A stretch of DNA of 64,000 nt from Shinella pollutisoli (GTDB taxonomy: Bacteria; Pseudomonadota; Alphaproteobacteria; Rhizobiales; Rhizobiaceae): contig NZ_JANFDG010000007.1 of the NCBI RefSeq assembly GCF_024609765.1, positions 62,001 through 126,000 of the forward strand, written 5' to 3'. Made by a program: the position numbers and the translations under genes. The notes under the pieces were generated by a model. It was not told the origin of the DNA and made no database searches. It saw only the letters and a list, made by a program, of their open reading frames with translations. Below are positions 16,514 through 25,261 of this stretch, in pieces (the first letter of the stretch is position 1; every line of letters begins with the position of its first letter).

Positions 16514-18972
16514 TCCGCTCCGGCGGTTCCGTTCTCGATTTCGAGGAAACGGCCGGCGGTGCGCGCATGCGCGCCTTCACCTACGATAACCTGTCCTGGC
16601 TGAACCTCAAGGGCGACTATTCCATCGGCCAGTTCGTGTTCGGAGAGCTTCCGAGCGGCGTGCGCTACTTCGAGCGCGTCGTGACCCGGGACGGCAACGA
16701 CAACGACAATACCATGATCGCCGCCGCCTCGGGCGAGCGGCTGATCGGCCTCGGCGGCGACGACAAGCTGATCAGCGGCGCGGGCGACGACGTCCTGGAC
16801 GGCAGCAAGGGGAACGACACCGCCGGCTATTGCAACGCGACGGGCGGCGTGACCGTCAGCCTCGCGCTGTCGGACTGGCAGGATGTGGGCGGCGGCCAGG
16901 GTACCGACCGGCTGTTCGGCATCGAGAACCTCACCGGATCGAGCTTCGCCGACACGCTGACGGGCGATGCCGGCGACAACATCCTCAAGGGCCGCGGCGG
17001 CAACGACCTGCTGCGCGGCGGCAATGGCACGGACATCCTCGTCGGCGGCAGCGGCGCGGACACCTTCATCCTGCCGGCTTACGGGGACTTCGCCGCGACG
17101 GTGACGGATTTCACGCTCGGTACCGACAAGATCGGCACGGAGGACCGGCCCGCCATCCAGACGCTTGCCGACATCGCCGCGCTGGTCGGCAACAAATCGA
17201 ACACCACCGATGCCGTCCTCACCTTCGGCGACGGCCAGACGATGACGCTGCTCGGCATCGACTGGCGAGATCTCACGGTGAGCGACTTCACACGCATCGG
17301 CAATACCGGGCCGGATGCATCCGGCACAGAATACACGGTCGAGGAGAACTCCGACACCGCGACGACGACGGCCGCCCTCATCTCGGCCTGGGACGCGCAG
17401 AACGACCGGCTTTCCTTCACCCTTTCCGGCGACGACGCGGCCTTCTTCACCATCGACGACGAAGGAAGGATCCGTTTCAAGAACAGCCCCGATTTCGAGG
17501 CGAAAGCCGACAAGAACCACGACAACGTCTATGCCATCAAGGTCATCGTCTCGGACGGTGACCTTTCCACCTCGGTGGACGTGGACGTGCGGGTGGAGGA
17601 CGTCAACGAGCGGCCGGTGTTGGCCGGCCCCTCGACGGTCAACCTGTCGGTGGAGGAGGGAACGCGCGACGCCTTCTACAGGGTCGTCGCCTCGGACCCC
17701 GACAACGACCATCTCAGCTATTCCTTCAGCAGCGCCGACGGCTTCTTCTTCTTCGACATCGACCAGCAGGGCAATCTCTCCTTCGAGAGCCCGCCGGACT
17801 TCGACAATCCGGGAGACATCGACAACGACGGCACCTTCGACGTGAATGTCGTCGTCTCCGACGGTGCGTTGAGCGTCACCCAGACCCTTCACATCCGGCT
17901 CACCGACGTCAACAACGCCCCGGTCATCGCGACCGACGGCGGCGGGACGACGGCAAGCCGGACGTTCAAGGAGAACAGCACGCATCCGGCCGCGTTTCTC
18001 GGCGCCTCGGATGCGGACAGGGACACGCTTTCCTGGTCCATCGTCGGCGGGGCCGACAAGGCGCGGTTCAAGATCAACGCCAATACGGGCGTGCTGGAAT
18101 TCGTCGCGGCGCCGGACTTCGAGAAGCCGGCGGATACCAACAGGGACAATGTCTACCAGGTCGCGGTCAGAGTATCGGACGGCTTCCTGTCCGATACCCA
18201 GACGCTCTCGATCCACGTGCAGAACGTGAACGAGGCGCCCCTGATCACCTCCAACGGCGGCGGTGCCACGGCCTCGCTCACGATCAAGGAGAACACCAGG
18301 ACCGCCGCCAAGGTTGCGGCGCGGGACGCCGATCCGGGCACGCATCTCAAATACTCGATCGCCGACGGCGCCGACAAGGCGAAGTTCACCATCGACGCGG
18401 CGACCGGCGTGCTGAGCTTCAAGAGCGCGCCGGACTTCGAGAAGCCGGGCGACGCCAACAGGGACAACGTCTATACCGTCAAGGTCAAGGTGTCGGACGG
18501 CACGCTCTTCGACACGCAGGTCCTCAACGTCAAGGTGAGCGACGCTCTCGGCATCACGAAGACCGGCACGTCGCGGGGCGAGACCATCCGCGGCACGGGC
18601 GAGCAGGACAAGCTGAACGGCAAGGGCGGCAGCGACAAGCTGATCGGCGGCGCCGGCGCCGATACCTTCGTCTTCGATACGAAGCTCGGGCGCGGCAATG
18701 TCGACCGGATCGACGACTTCGAGGTCAAGCACGACCGGATCTGGCTCGACAACGACATCTTCACCCGGGCGGGCAAGATCGGCGACCTCGCCGGCTCCGC
18801 CTTCTGGACCGGCAAGTCGGCGCACGACAAGAGCGACCGCATCGTCTACGACAAGGGCACGGGCAAGCTCTTCTACGATGCCGACGGCAAGGGCGGCGTG
18901 AGCGCCGTCCATTTCGCGACGCTGGACAAGGGGCTCGCCCTTTCCGCCGGGCATTTCGACATCATCGGCTGA
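16489..18972 (+). CDS. Large secreted cadherin-like / RTX calcium-binding protein, C-terminal piece
   Basis: 827 residues from the first in-frame ATG after the shift; the true coding resumes slightly earlier, near 16462. In order: two glycine-rich RTX nonapeptide blocks (GLGGDDKLISGAGDDVLDG and GRGGNDLLRGGNGTDILVGG), three to four cadherin-like repeats with VEENS / DVNE / DVNNAP and KENS-type boundaries (about 17,300-18,540), and a final RTX block with a C-terminal tail that ends in HFDIIG, as in type I-secreted rhizobial proteins. Predicted to be a calcium-dependent adhesin. No type I secretion genes are in the window. Confidence 0.75.
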   Translation: MGVGDRILIRSGGSVLDFEETAGGARMRAFTYDNLSWLNLKGDYSIGQFVFGELPSGVRYFERVVTRDGNDNDNTMIAAASGERLIGLGGDDKLISGAGDDVLDGSKGNDTAGYCNATGGVTVSLALSDWQDVGGGQGTDRLFGIENLTGSSFADTLTGDAGDNILKGRGGNDLLRGGNGTDILVGGSGADTFILPAYGDFAATVTDFTLGTDKIGTEDRPAIQTLADIAALVGNKSNTTDAVLTFGDGQTMTLLGIDWRDLTVSDFTRIGNTGPDASGTEYTVEENSDTATTTAALISAWDAQNDRLSFTLSGDDAAFFTIDDEGRIRFKNSPDFEAKADKNHDNVYAIKVIVSDGDLSTSVDVDVRVEDVNERPVLAGPSTVNLSVEEGTRDAFYRVVASDPDNDHLSYSFSSADGFFFFDIDQQGNLSFESPPDFDNPGDIDNDGTFDVNVVVSDGALSVTQTLHIRLTDVNNAPVIATDGGGTTASRTFKENSTHPAAFLGASDADRDTLSWSIVGGADKARFKINANTGVLEFVAAPDFEKPADTNRDNVYQVAVRVSDGFLSDTQTLSIHVQNVNEAPLITSNGGGATASLTIKENTRTAAKVAARDADPGTHLKYSIADGADKAKFTIDAATGVLSFKSAPDFEKPGDANRDNVYTVKVKVSDGTLFDTQVLNVKVSDALGITKTGTSRGETIRGTGEQDKLNGKGGSDKLIGGAGADTFVFDTKLGRGNVDRIDDFEVKHDRIWLDNDIFTRAGKIGDLAGSAFWTGKSAHDKSDRIVYDKGTGKLFYDADGKGGVSAVHFATLDKGLALSAGHFDIIG

Positions 18973-19464
18973 CGGCACGCGCTTCTTGCGGCCAGTCAAT
19001 GCCCGCATAGCCGCACCGGGCGTCCGCCGCCGCGCCGGCGGTCCGTTGCCGCATGGTCGCCATGTGCCGGACCGCGACGGCCGGAGGCAGAGCTTGCGGC
19101 GCCGTCTCCGCCTCTCCCGCTATGGTCCCCGCAAAAAGCGCCCGCCGGCGCCTGCATCCGAATTGCAACCAGGAATAAGTAACGTAACGTTAACCACTGG
19201 CAATGCACGATACCGTACGTACGATATCGTTCATTGGCTTTCGGTGGGGAAGATGATGTCCAGGGACGGCATGGCGCGCGGGGAGCGGCGCGAGCGACAC
19301 GATTTCATCAGGCCTGGAATGGCCGGGCGGAAGGAGATGGGGGCGCCGGGCCGCTTCGATCCCTGCGGGAAGGCCGTCCTCCTGCCGGCGGCGGCGGCAT
19401 GAAGAGTGTCCGTGGCAGAAGCGGGAATGCCGCGACGCCTGTGAGCGCCGTCGCGGGGCCGGCC
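18973..19464. other. Intergenic region between the adhesin and the Crp/Fnr gene
   Basis: About 490 bases without a convincing gene. It holds a TAACGTTA-type cluster (19181-19196) and a long palindrome (19207-19230). A 49-codon frame from 19252 has a weak ribosome site (GGGGAAG) and no recognised product. Confidence 0.5.
19207..19230. promoter_or_regulatory. 24-base near-perfect palindrome
   Basis: Two 12-base arms meet at CGTACGTACG (19214-19223) and differ at one pair. Such a site is typical of a dimeric regulator operator. Which gene it serves is unclear, since both neighbours end towards it: the adhesin terminates at 18972 and the Crp/Fnr gene at 19465. Confidence 0.5.
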
Positions 19465-20166
19465 TCACAGCGAGGCGCGGCGGATGCGCTCGTAGCATTC
19501 GCAGGCCCGCGCGTGCAGCACCTTGCGGCTCGTCACGCGCAGCGAGCCGCGGTGATAGGAGATCGCGCCGGCGTTCATGAGGTCGGTACAGATGGCGTTG
19601 ACCGTCGCCCGGCGCAGCGCGAGCAGCTTGGCGATCGCCTCCTGCGTCAGGTAGTAGGTGTCGCCCTCGACCCGGTCGTGCGCATGCAGCAGCCAGCGGG
19701 CGACGCGCTGCTCGGCGGTGTGCAGGCTGTTGCAGGCGACCGATTCCATGAGCTGGACCGTGTGCGACTTGGCGTAGCGGAGCATGATCTCGCGCACGCA
19801 CTGGAATTCGTCGAGCGCGATGTCGAGATCGGCGATCGCCACCCAGGAGGCGAGGCCCGGAACCTGCACGACGGACCGGCCGAACGAGGTGCCGCCGCCC
19901 ATGATCAGGCTGAAGCCGAGGAAGCCTTCGGGGCCGATGGAGGACTTCTCGACGCTGCGCCCGCCGTTCATCTCCGCGATGATCGACACGACGCCCTCGT
20001 GCGGGAAGACGGCATGGGTGACGGGCGCGCCGTCCTCGAAGATGACGTCGCCGGTGTTCAACGGTCTTGCTTCGGCGTGCTTGCGAAAGAAGTCCTGTGC
20101 GGCCGGGCGGATGGAGGCGAGAATCCTGTTGCGCAGCAGCCCGATGGAATTGTCGCTCTCTTTCAA
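19465..20166 (-). CDS. Crp/Fnr family transcriptional regulator
   Basis: A 233-residue protein with an N-terminal cyclic-nucleotide-like beta roll (about 25-145) and a C-terminal winged helix (LTQEAIAKLLALRRATVNAICTDL is the recognition region). It has no N-terminal cysteine cluster, so no FNR iron-sulfur centre. The start codon is TTG at 20164-20166; no better ATG is found in frame. It is divergent from the PAS-GGDEF-EAL gene over a short gap. Members of this branch are common orphan regulators in Hyphomicrobiales; the signal is unknown. Confidence 0.85.
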   Translation of the reverse strand: MKESDNSIGLLRNRILASIRPAAQDFFRKHAEARPLNTGDVIFEDGAPVTHAVFPHEGVVSIIAEMNGGRSVEKSSIGPEGFLGFSLIMGGGTSFGRSVVQVPGLASWVAIADLDIALDEFQCVREIMLRYAKSHTVQLMESVACNSLHTAEQRVARWLLHAHDRVEGDTYYLTQEAIAKLLALRRATVNAICTDLMNAGAISYHRGSLRVTSRKVLHARACECYERIRRASL

Positions 20167-20291
20167 AGGGTCAGCCCCCGAATTTCAACTGTCCGATTAT
20201 CTTGATAGCCCCGTAACGTAAATCAATCCCTAACCATATGCACGGCGCCGTACTGCCACGAAGTGCGGTCCGTTCGCTGCCGGAGCCGCCA

Positions 20292-22532
20292 ATGGAAGAC
20301 CTGCTACTGCATCCGTCGCCGGGGGACATGCCGCCGTCCGCTCCGTTCGGCTATCCCTCCGGTTCCGAGGGCCGAATGCGGGGCAGCGTGATCGTCGACA
20401 TGCTGCGGCAGAACGGCCGCGCCGGCCGCCAGGGCATCGAGCTGACGGAGCTGCTGGACGCCTACCAGACGGCGCTCGACCGGCACGCCATCGTCGCCGT
20501 CACCGACCGGCGAAGCCGCATCCTCTTCGTCAACAGCCAGTTCTGCGCGGTGAGCGGCTACCGGGAGGAGGAGCTCGTCGGCCGGCCGCACAGCCTCGTC
20601 AATTCGGGACATCACCCGAAGGACTTCTTCAAGGCGATGTGGGCGACGATCGCCGCCGGCCATGTCTGGCACGGCGAGATCTGCAACAGGGCGAAGGGCG
20701 GCACCCTCTACTGGGTCGACACGACCATCGTTCCGCTGATCGGCGCCGATGGGCGCGTGGAGGCCTATATCTCCATCCGCTACGACATCACCAAGCGCAA
20801 GGCGGCCGAGCAGGCCCTGCAGGCGGAGGTCGAGCGGCGGCGCGACGCCGAGGCGCTGCTCGTCGACGTCATCGAGACGGTGCCGGACGGCATCGCCGCC
20901 TTCGACGCGGAGGACCGCCTCGTCCTCTACAACCGGTCCTACGCGAACCTTCACACCCGCTCGCCGGAGGCGATCCGGATCGGCGCGACCTTCGAATCCA
21001 TCCTGCGCCAAGGGTTGGAGAACGGCCAGTACGTCCTGCCGCGCAAGACGGAGGAGGCGCGCCGGTCCTGGCTCCGCGCCCGCCTGCGGGCGCACCGCAA
21101 TCCCGGCCGCAGCACCGTGCAGGAGCTCTCCGACGGCCGCTGGATACAGATCCGCGAGCGCCGCTCCGCCTCCGGCCACATCGTCGGCACGCGCACCGAC
21201 ATCACCGAACTGAAGCGCTCGGAGTCGGCGATCAAGTTCCTCGCCGAGCACGATCCCCTGACCGGGCTGCTGAACCGCTCCGTGCTGTCACAGCGGCTCG
21301 ACGAGGCGGTGGCGGCCTGCCGGCGCAACGGCACCGGCGGCCTGCTGATGGTCATGGACCTCGACGGCTTCAAGCAGATCAACGACAACATGGGCCATGC
21401 GGCGGGCGACGCGCTGCTCAACACCGTCGCGCGACGGCTGACGGAGACGCTGCGCCGCTCGGACACGGTCGTCCGGCTCGGCGGCGACGAGTTCGCGGTG
21501 GTCGTGCCGCAGCTCGGCCGGCGCGACGACATCGACGCGTTCGCCCGCCGGCTGCTTGCGGCGATCCAGTGTCCGGCGACCGTCCAGCGGCGCAGCCTGA
21601 CGCCGCGGCTCAGCCTCGGCATCGCCCGCTTCCCGCAGGACGGCCACGCGCTGGAGGTACTGCTGCGCAAGGCCGACATGGCGCTCTACCGGGCCAAGGC
21701 CGAAGGGCGCGGCACCTACCGCGTCTTCTCGCGCGCCATGCGCGCCCATGCCGAGCAGCGCGGCCGGCTCGCCACGGCGCTTGCCGCCGCCGTCTCGCGC
21801 GGGACGATCGACGTCGCCCTGCAGCCGCAGTTCACGATCGGCGGCCGCGCGCTCACCGGCTTCGAGGCGCTGGCGCGCTGGCGCCACGAGGGGCGGCCGG
21901 TGAGCCCGGCCGACTTTATCCCGATCGCCGAGGAGAACGGCCTGATCGCCGACCTCGGGAGCCAGGTGCTGGACAAGGCCCTGGACGCGATCGGCGGCCT
22001 GCGGCGGAAGGGCTTTTCGACAGGCACGCTCGCCGTCAACATCGCCTCGGCGCAGATCCGTCACGCGGGCTTCGCCGCCATGCTGCAGGCGGCCGTGCAC
22101 CGGCATGGCCTGACGCCGGCCGACGTCGAGATCGAGCTCACCGAGAACATCCTGCTCGACGAGGCCGGCGACGAGATCGCCTGCACGCTGAAGACGCTGC
22201 GCGCCGCCGGATTCTCGATCGCGCTCGACGATTTCGGAACCGGCTACGCCTCGCTTTCCCATCTCGGCCGCTTTCCCATCGACCGGATCAAGATCGACCG
22301 CGGCTTCGTATCCCGGATGTGCGGCGGGCAGGATACCTGCACCATCGTCCGCGCGATCATCGGCCTCGCCCATGCGCTCGGCATGACGGTGGTGGCCGAG
22401 GGCATAGAAACGCCGGAGCAACTGGCGCAGTTGCAGGCCTTCGGCTGCGATTTCGGCCAGGGCTACCTGTTCTCGCAGCCGCTCGCCCAGGACGAGGTGG
22501 CGGCCCGCCTGCGCTCCGGGAGCGTTCCGTAA
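20292..22532 (+). CDS. PAS-PAS-GGDEF-EAL c-di-GMP signalling protein
   Basis: A 746-residue cytoplasmic protein (a longer form from 20238 is open, but GGAG precedes the ATG at 20292). Two PAS domains lie at about residues 65-155 and 185-300. The GGDEF domain keeps the intact GGDEF motif (397-401) and an RRSD I-site five residues ahead; the EAL domain keeps EAL (525-527) and DDFGTGYASL. Both cyclase and phosphodiesterase activity are therefore possible. It is divergent from the Crp/Fnr gene, so that regulator may control it. PAS1 may bind a cofactor but this is not evident. Confidence 0.9.
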   Translation: MEDLLLHPSPGDMPPSAPFGYPSGSEGRMRGSVIVDMLRQNGRAGRQGIELTELLDAYQTALDRHAIVAVTDRRSRILFVNSQFCAVSGYREEELVGRPHSLVNSGHHPKDFFKAMWATIAAGHVWHGEICNRAKGGTLYWVDTTIVPLIGADGRVEAYISIRYDITKRKAAEQALQAEVERRRDAEALLVDVIETVPDGIAAFDAEDRLVLYNRSYANLHTRSPEAIRIGATFESILRQGLENGQYVLPRKTEEARRSWLRARLRAHRNPGRSTVQELSDGRWIQIRERRSASGHIVGTRTDITELKRSESAIKFLAEHDPLTGLLNRSVLSQRLDEAVAACRRNGTGGLLMVMDLDGFKQINDNMGHAAGDALLNTVARRLTETLRRSDTVVRLGGDEFAVVVPQLGRRDDIDAFARRLLAAIQCPATVQRRSLTPRLSLGIARFPQDGHALEVLLRKADMALYRAKAEGRGTYRVFSRAMRAHAEQRGRLATALAAAVSRGTIDVALQPQFTIGGRALTGFEALARWRHEGRPVSPADFIPIAEENGLIADLGSQVLDKALDAIGGLRRKGFSTGTLAVNIASAQIRHAGFAAMLQAAVHRHGLTPADVEIELTENILLDEAGDEIACTLKTLRAAGFSIALDDFGTGYASLSHLGRFPIDRIKIDRGFVSRMCGGQDTCTIVRAIIGLAHALGMTVVAEGIETPEQLAQLQAFGCDFGQGYLFSQPLAQDEVAARLRSGSVP

Positions 22533-22580
22533 ACCATATATTCAAGAGATCGGCGCATTGTCCGGGCCAGGAGACGGGTA

Positions 22581-23201
22581 ATGGCGAAGGCTAAGGGCAG
22601 GCGGAAGAAACGGGTGGCGGCAAAGCGGCCGCCGGCGGCGCGGCGCGGCGGGATGACGCCGTGGTACGTCACCGGCGTGGCCGTGGTCGCGGCGGCGGTC
22701 TATTTCGGCGATGCCGGCGGCAGGCCGGAGACGCCGGCCGCGGCGATCCGCACGGCATCGATCGAGCGCGGCGAAAAGGTGCGGACAAGGCAGGCGGTGC
22801 TGCCGCGTCCGAAGCAGCGGCCGGCGGAAACCGTCGAGGAAAAGCTGCCGCCCTTCGCGGGGAAGTGGTTCATCTGCACGACGCAGACCGATTATTGCGT
22901 GCTCGACGGCAATACGATCCTCTATGCCGGGCGCAAGGTGCGGCTCGCCGACATCGACGCGCCGGCGATCGCCGAGGCGCGCTGCGACGCCGAGCGGCTG
23001 AAGGGCGGCGACGCCAAGCTCAGGCTGCGCGAGATCCTCAACGAGGGCGGCGTGACCCTTGCGGCGGTGAAAGGCGCCGGCGCGCGCACTGGCGCCGCGC
23101 CGCATCTCGTCCTCGGCAACGGCCGGTCGGTCGGCGCGCGCCTCGTCGGCGAGGGGCTCGCACGGCCCTGGACCGGCAGGCACCAGTCCTGGTGCGGCTG
23201 A
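22581..23201 (+). CDS. Thermonuclease-fold (SNase-like) membrane-anchored protein
   Basis: A 206-residue protein with a very basic N-terminus, one membrane helix (about residues 27-43), a linker rich in Pro and charges, and a C-terminal SNase-like OB fold (VRLADIDAPAIAEARCDAERLKGGDAKLRL). Arg and Asp of the active-site strand are retained, but the Glu that usually follows (DxPE) is displaced, so activity is doubtful. Rhizobial proteins of this layout are annotated thermonuclease family. It lies 48 bases after the GGDEF-EAL gene. Confidence 0.7.
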   Translation: MAKAKGRRKKRVAAKRPPAARRGGMTPWYVTGVAVVAAAVYFGDAGGRPETPAAAIRTASIERGEKVRTRQAVLPRPKQRPAETVEEKLPPFAGKWFICTTQTDYCVLDGNTILYAGRKVRLADIDAPAIAEARCDAERLKGGDAKLRLREILNEGGVTLAAVKGAGARTGAAPHLVLGNGRSVGARLVGEGLARPWTGRHQSWCG

Positions 23202-23304
23202 AACAGCTTGCGTGGCGCGTCCCGTTCCGGCACAAGGCCGGCGCAAGCAAGCCGTCCTATCCTTCGCGATACCGGGATGGTGCCGGCTGCAAGGGGACAA
23301 TGAC

Positions 23305-23466
23305 ATGTCGAACGATATCGAGCATTACAGCGATCCGGACAACACGGCGGTCGCGCTCTATCTTCTCGAAAACGATTCCGACGAACTGACCGACATTCTC
23401 GTCGCGGCGCTCGACGAGGCTTTCCGCATCCTCGAGGACGAGATCGGGTCCGCGACCGTCCACTGA
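23305..23466 (+). CDS. Small acidic hypothetical protein
   Basis: A 53-residue, strongly acidic protein (MSNDIEHYSDPDNTAVALYL; many Asp and Glu) with a GGGGA ribosome site. No motif is recognised. Its codon use fits the neighbours and it is immediately followed by a terminator hairpin. The unrelated 103 bases before it separate it from the SNase gene. Confidence 0.6.
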   Translation: MSNDIEHYSDPDNTAVALYLLENDSDELTDILVAALDEAFRILEDEIGSATVH

Positions 23467-23474
23467 CGGCGCAG

Positions 23475-23501
23475 AAAAAAGGGGGCCGTCGGCCCCCTTT
23501 T
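23475..23501. terminator. Bidirectional rho-independent terminator
   Basis: An AAAGGGGGCC-GTC-GGCCCCCTTT stem flanked by an A6 run on the left and a short T run on the right. It ends both the small acidic gene (rightward) and the FAA hydrolase gene (leftward), which converge here. Confidence 0.85.
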
Positions 23502-23508
23502 AAGTGTT

Positions 23509-24351
23509 TCAGGCCGTCGCGGCGACGAGCTGGCGCTGCGTGCCGAGGCCTTCGATGGAGACCTCCATGCGGTCGCCGGGCTTCAGGTAGCGCGGCGGCT
23601 TCATGCCCATGCCGACGCCGGGGGGCGTGCCCGTGGTGATGACGTCGCCGGGCTCCAGGATCATGAACTGCGAGATGTAGTGCACGAGGTGCGGCACCTT
23701 GAAGACCATGGTGCCCGTCGAGCCGTTCTGCACCGTCTCGCCGTTGAGCTTCAGCGTCATCGCGAGGTTCGCGGTGTCGATCTCGTCCGGCGTCACCAGC
23801 CAGGGGCCGAGCGGGCCGAAGGTCGGGCAGCCCTTGCCCTTCATCCACTGGCCGGTCCCCTCGATCTGGTAGGCGCGTTCGGAAACGTCGTTGCAGACGC
23901 AGAAGCCGGCGACGTAGTCGAGGGCGTCGGCCTCCGAGACATAGGAGGCGCGTTCGCCGATCACCACGGCAAGCTCCACTTCCCAGTCCGTCTTCTGCGA
24001 TCCGCGCGGGATCAGCACCGTATCGTCCGGGCCGACGATGCATGACGGCGCCTTGTTGAACAGCACCGGCTCGGCCGGCACCGCCATGCCGCTCTCGGCG
24101 GCGTGGTCGGCATAGTTGAGGCCGACGGCGATGAAGTTGCCGACGCTGCCGACGCAGGCGCCGAGGCGGCTGTCCTGCGGCGCGAGCGGCAGGCTTGCCG
24201 GGTCGAGCGCCTTGAGGCGGGCGAGGCCGTCGCGGCCGAGCACGGCGCCGGCGATGTCCGGCACGACGCCCGACAGGTCGCGGACCTTGCCGTCCGCATC
24301 GATCAGTCCGGGCTTTTCCGCGCCCGCCGCGCCAAAGCGCACCAGTTTCAT
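23509..24351 (-). CDS. Fumarylacetoacetate hydrolase family protein
   Basis: 280 residues from the ATG at 24351, which has an AGGAC site. The metal ligands of the FAH fold are visible: Glu124 and Glu126 in DWEVELAVV, and Asp in CNDVSERAYQ; TTGTPPGVGMGMKPP is the C-terminal signature. Members are fumarylpyruvate or acylpyruvate hydrolases, hydroxyhepta-dienedioate isomerases or ureidoglycolate lyases. The neighbouring GntR regulator suggests a catabolic role for an acid or aromatic breakdown product. The precise reaction cannot be told. Confidence 0.87.
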   Translation of the reverse strand: MKLVRFGAAGAEKPGLIDADGKVRDLSGVVPDIAGAVLGRDGLARLKALDPASLPLAPQDSRLGACVGSVGNFIAVGLNYADHAAESGMAVPAEPVLFNKAPSCIVGPDDTVLIPRGSQKTDWEVELAVVIGERASYVSEADALDYVAGFCVCNDVSERAYQIEGTGQWMKGKGCPTFGPLGPWLVTPDEIDTANLAMTLKLNGETVQNGSTGTMVFKVPHLVHYISQFMILEPGDVITTGTPPGVGMGMKPPRYLKPGDRMEVSIEGLGTQRQLVAATA

Positions 24352-24415
24352 GCTTGTCCTCCGAGGTTGGATTTCCGTTGCGTTCCACCTTCCACGGGTT
24401 CTACATGGAGTCAAC

Positions 24416-24429
24416 GATTTTCGAAAATC
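24416..24429. promoter_or_regulatory. 14-base perfect palindrome in the FAA/GntR divergent promoter
   Basis: GATTTTCGAAAATC lies between the two divergent starts, 65 bases before the FAA gene and 27 before the GntR gene. This is the expected position for the operator of the adjacent GntR protein, which would control both genes. Confidence 0.5.
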
Positions 24430-24455
24430 CATCCGATTTTGTACACGAGGCGACC

Positions 24456-25130
24456 ATGGACGAGAAGCGCACGGGCGGGAAGACGCTTGCCGGCGATGCC
24501 TATGCGGCGATCCGGCAGAAGATCCGCTCCGGCGAATTCCGGCCGGGCGAGCGGCTGCGCTTCGCCGATCTCCAGGCGCTGTGCGGCATGAGCGTGACGC
24601 CGGTGCGCGAGGCCCTGGCGCGGCTGACGGCGGAGGGGTTTACCACGGTGGACGACCACCGCGGCTACAGCGTCGCGAGCCTCTCGCTCGAGGAACTGCG
24701 CGACGTCACGGCGGCCCGCCAGCTCTGCGAGGGGGAGGCGCTGCGGCTTTCGGTCTCCAGGGGGGATGCGGCGTGGGAGGGCAGGGTGCTTGCGACCCAC
24801 CACATGCTCGCGCTGATCCCGCAGGGGCGCGACGACCTGCCCTCCGTCATGCGCGAGGACTGGGAGGAGCGGCATGCGGCCTTTCACGCCGCCCTCATCT
24901 CGGCCTGCGGCTCGCCGGTCCTGCTCGAGATCTGCGAGAAGCTCTTCTCGCGCGCCGACCGCTACCGGCGCCTGTCCGTCAGTCTCGACGGGGCCGCCCG
25001 CGACGTGGCGGGCGAGCACCGCATGCTGATGGAGCGCGCGCTCGCGCGCGATGCGGAAGGGGCGGCCGCCGCGCTCCGCGAGCACTACGGCCGCACGGCT
25101 GCGGCGCTGGAAGCCTTCTTCGCGGCCTGA
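24456..25130 (+). CDS. GntR family regulator (FadR/FCD subfamily)
   Basis: 224 residues. A winged helix occupies residues about 10-75 (AYAAIRQKIRSGEFRPGERL, then FADLQALCGMSVTPVREALARL), followed by an all-helical FCD-type effector domain with conserved His and Asp positions. The ATG at 24456 has GAGG five bases upstream; longer forms from 24405 or 24354 would cover the palindrome and are less likely. Divergent from the FAA hydrolase, which it probably represses until its carboxylic-acid ligand is bound. Confidence 0.87.
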   Translation: MDEKRTGGKTLAGDAYAAIRQKIRSGEFRPGERLRFADLQALCGMSVTPVREALARLTAEGFTTVDDHRGYSVASLSLEELRDVTAARQLCEGEALRLSVSRGDAAWEGRVLATHHMLALIPQGRDDLPSVMREDWEERHAAFHAALISACGSPVLLEICEKLFSRADRYRRLSVSLDGAARDVAGEHRMLMERALARDAEGAAAALREHYGRTAAALEAFFAA

Positions 25131-25261
25131 GCGCTTTCAGAATACCCGAGGTTTTCCGCTCCTCGCTTCGTCGCCGAGCCTTGAAGCATCGACCGCAGCC
25201 GGGCTCTTGGCGCGGAACGAAAATCCCACGCCAATCCTCTGCTTGGAGGTTTTGTCAGGCC

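Noticed and set aside
18986-19402. 138-codon frame between the adhesin and the Crp/Fnr gene.
   Set aside because: Arg/Pro-rich shadow-type composition and no plausible start; it runs through the palindrome.
20238-20291. Upstream ATG for the GGDEF-EAL gene.
   Set aside because: No ribosome site, whereas GGAG precedes the ATG at 20292; kept only as an alternative.
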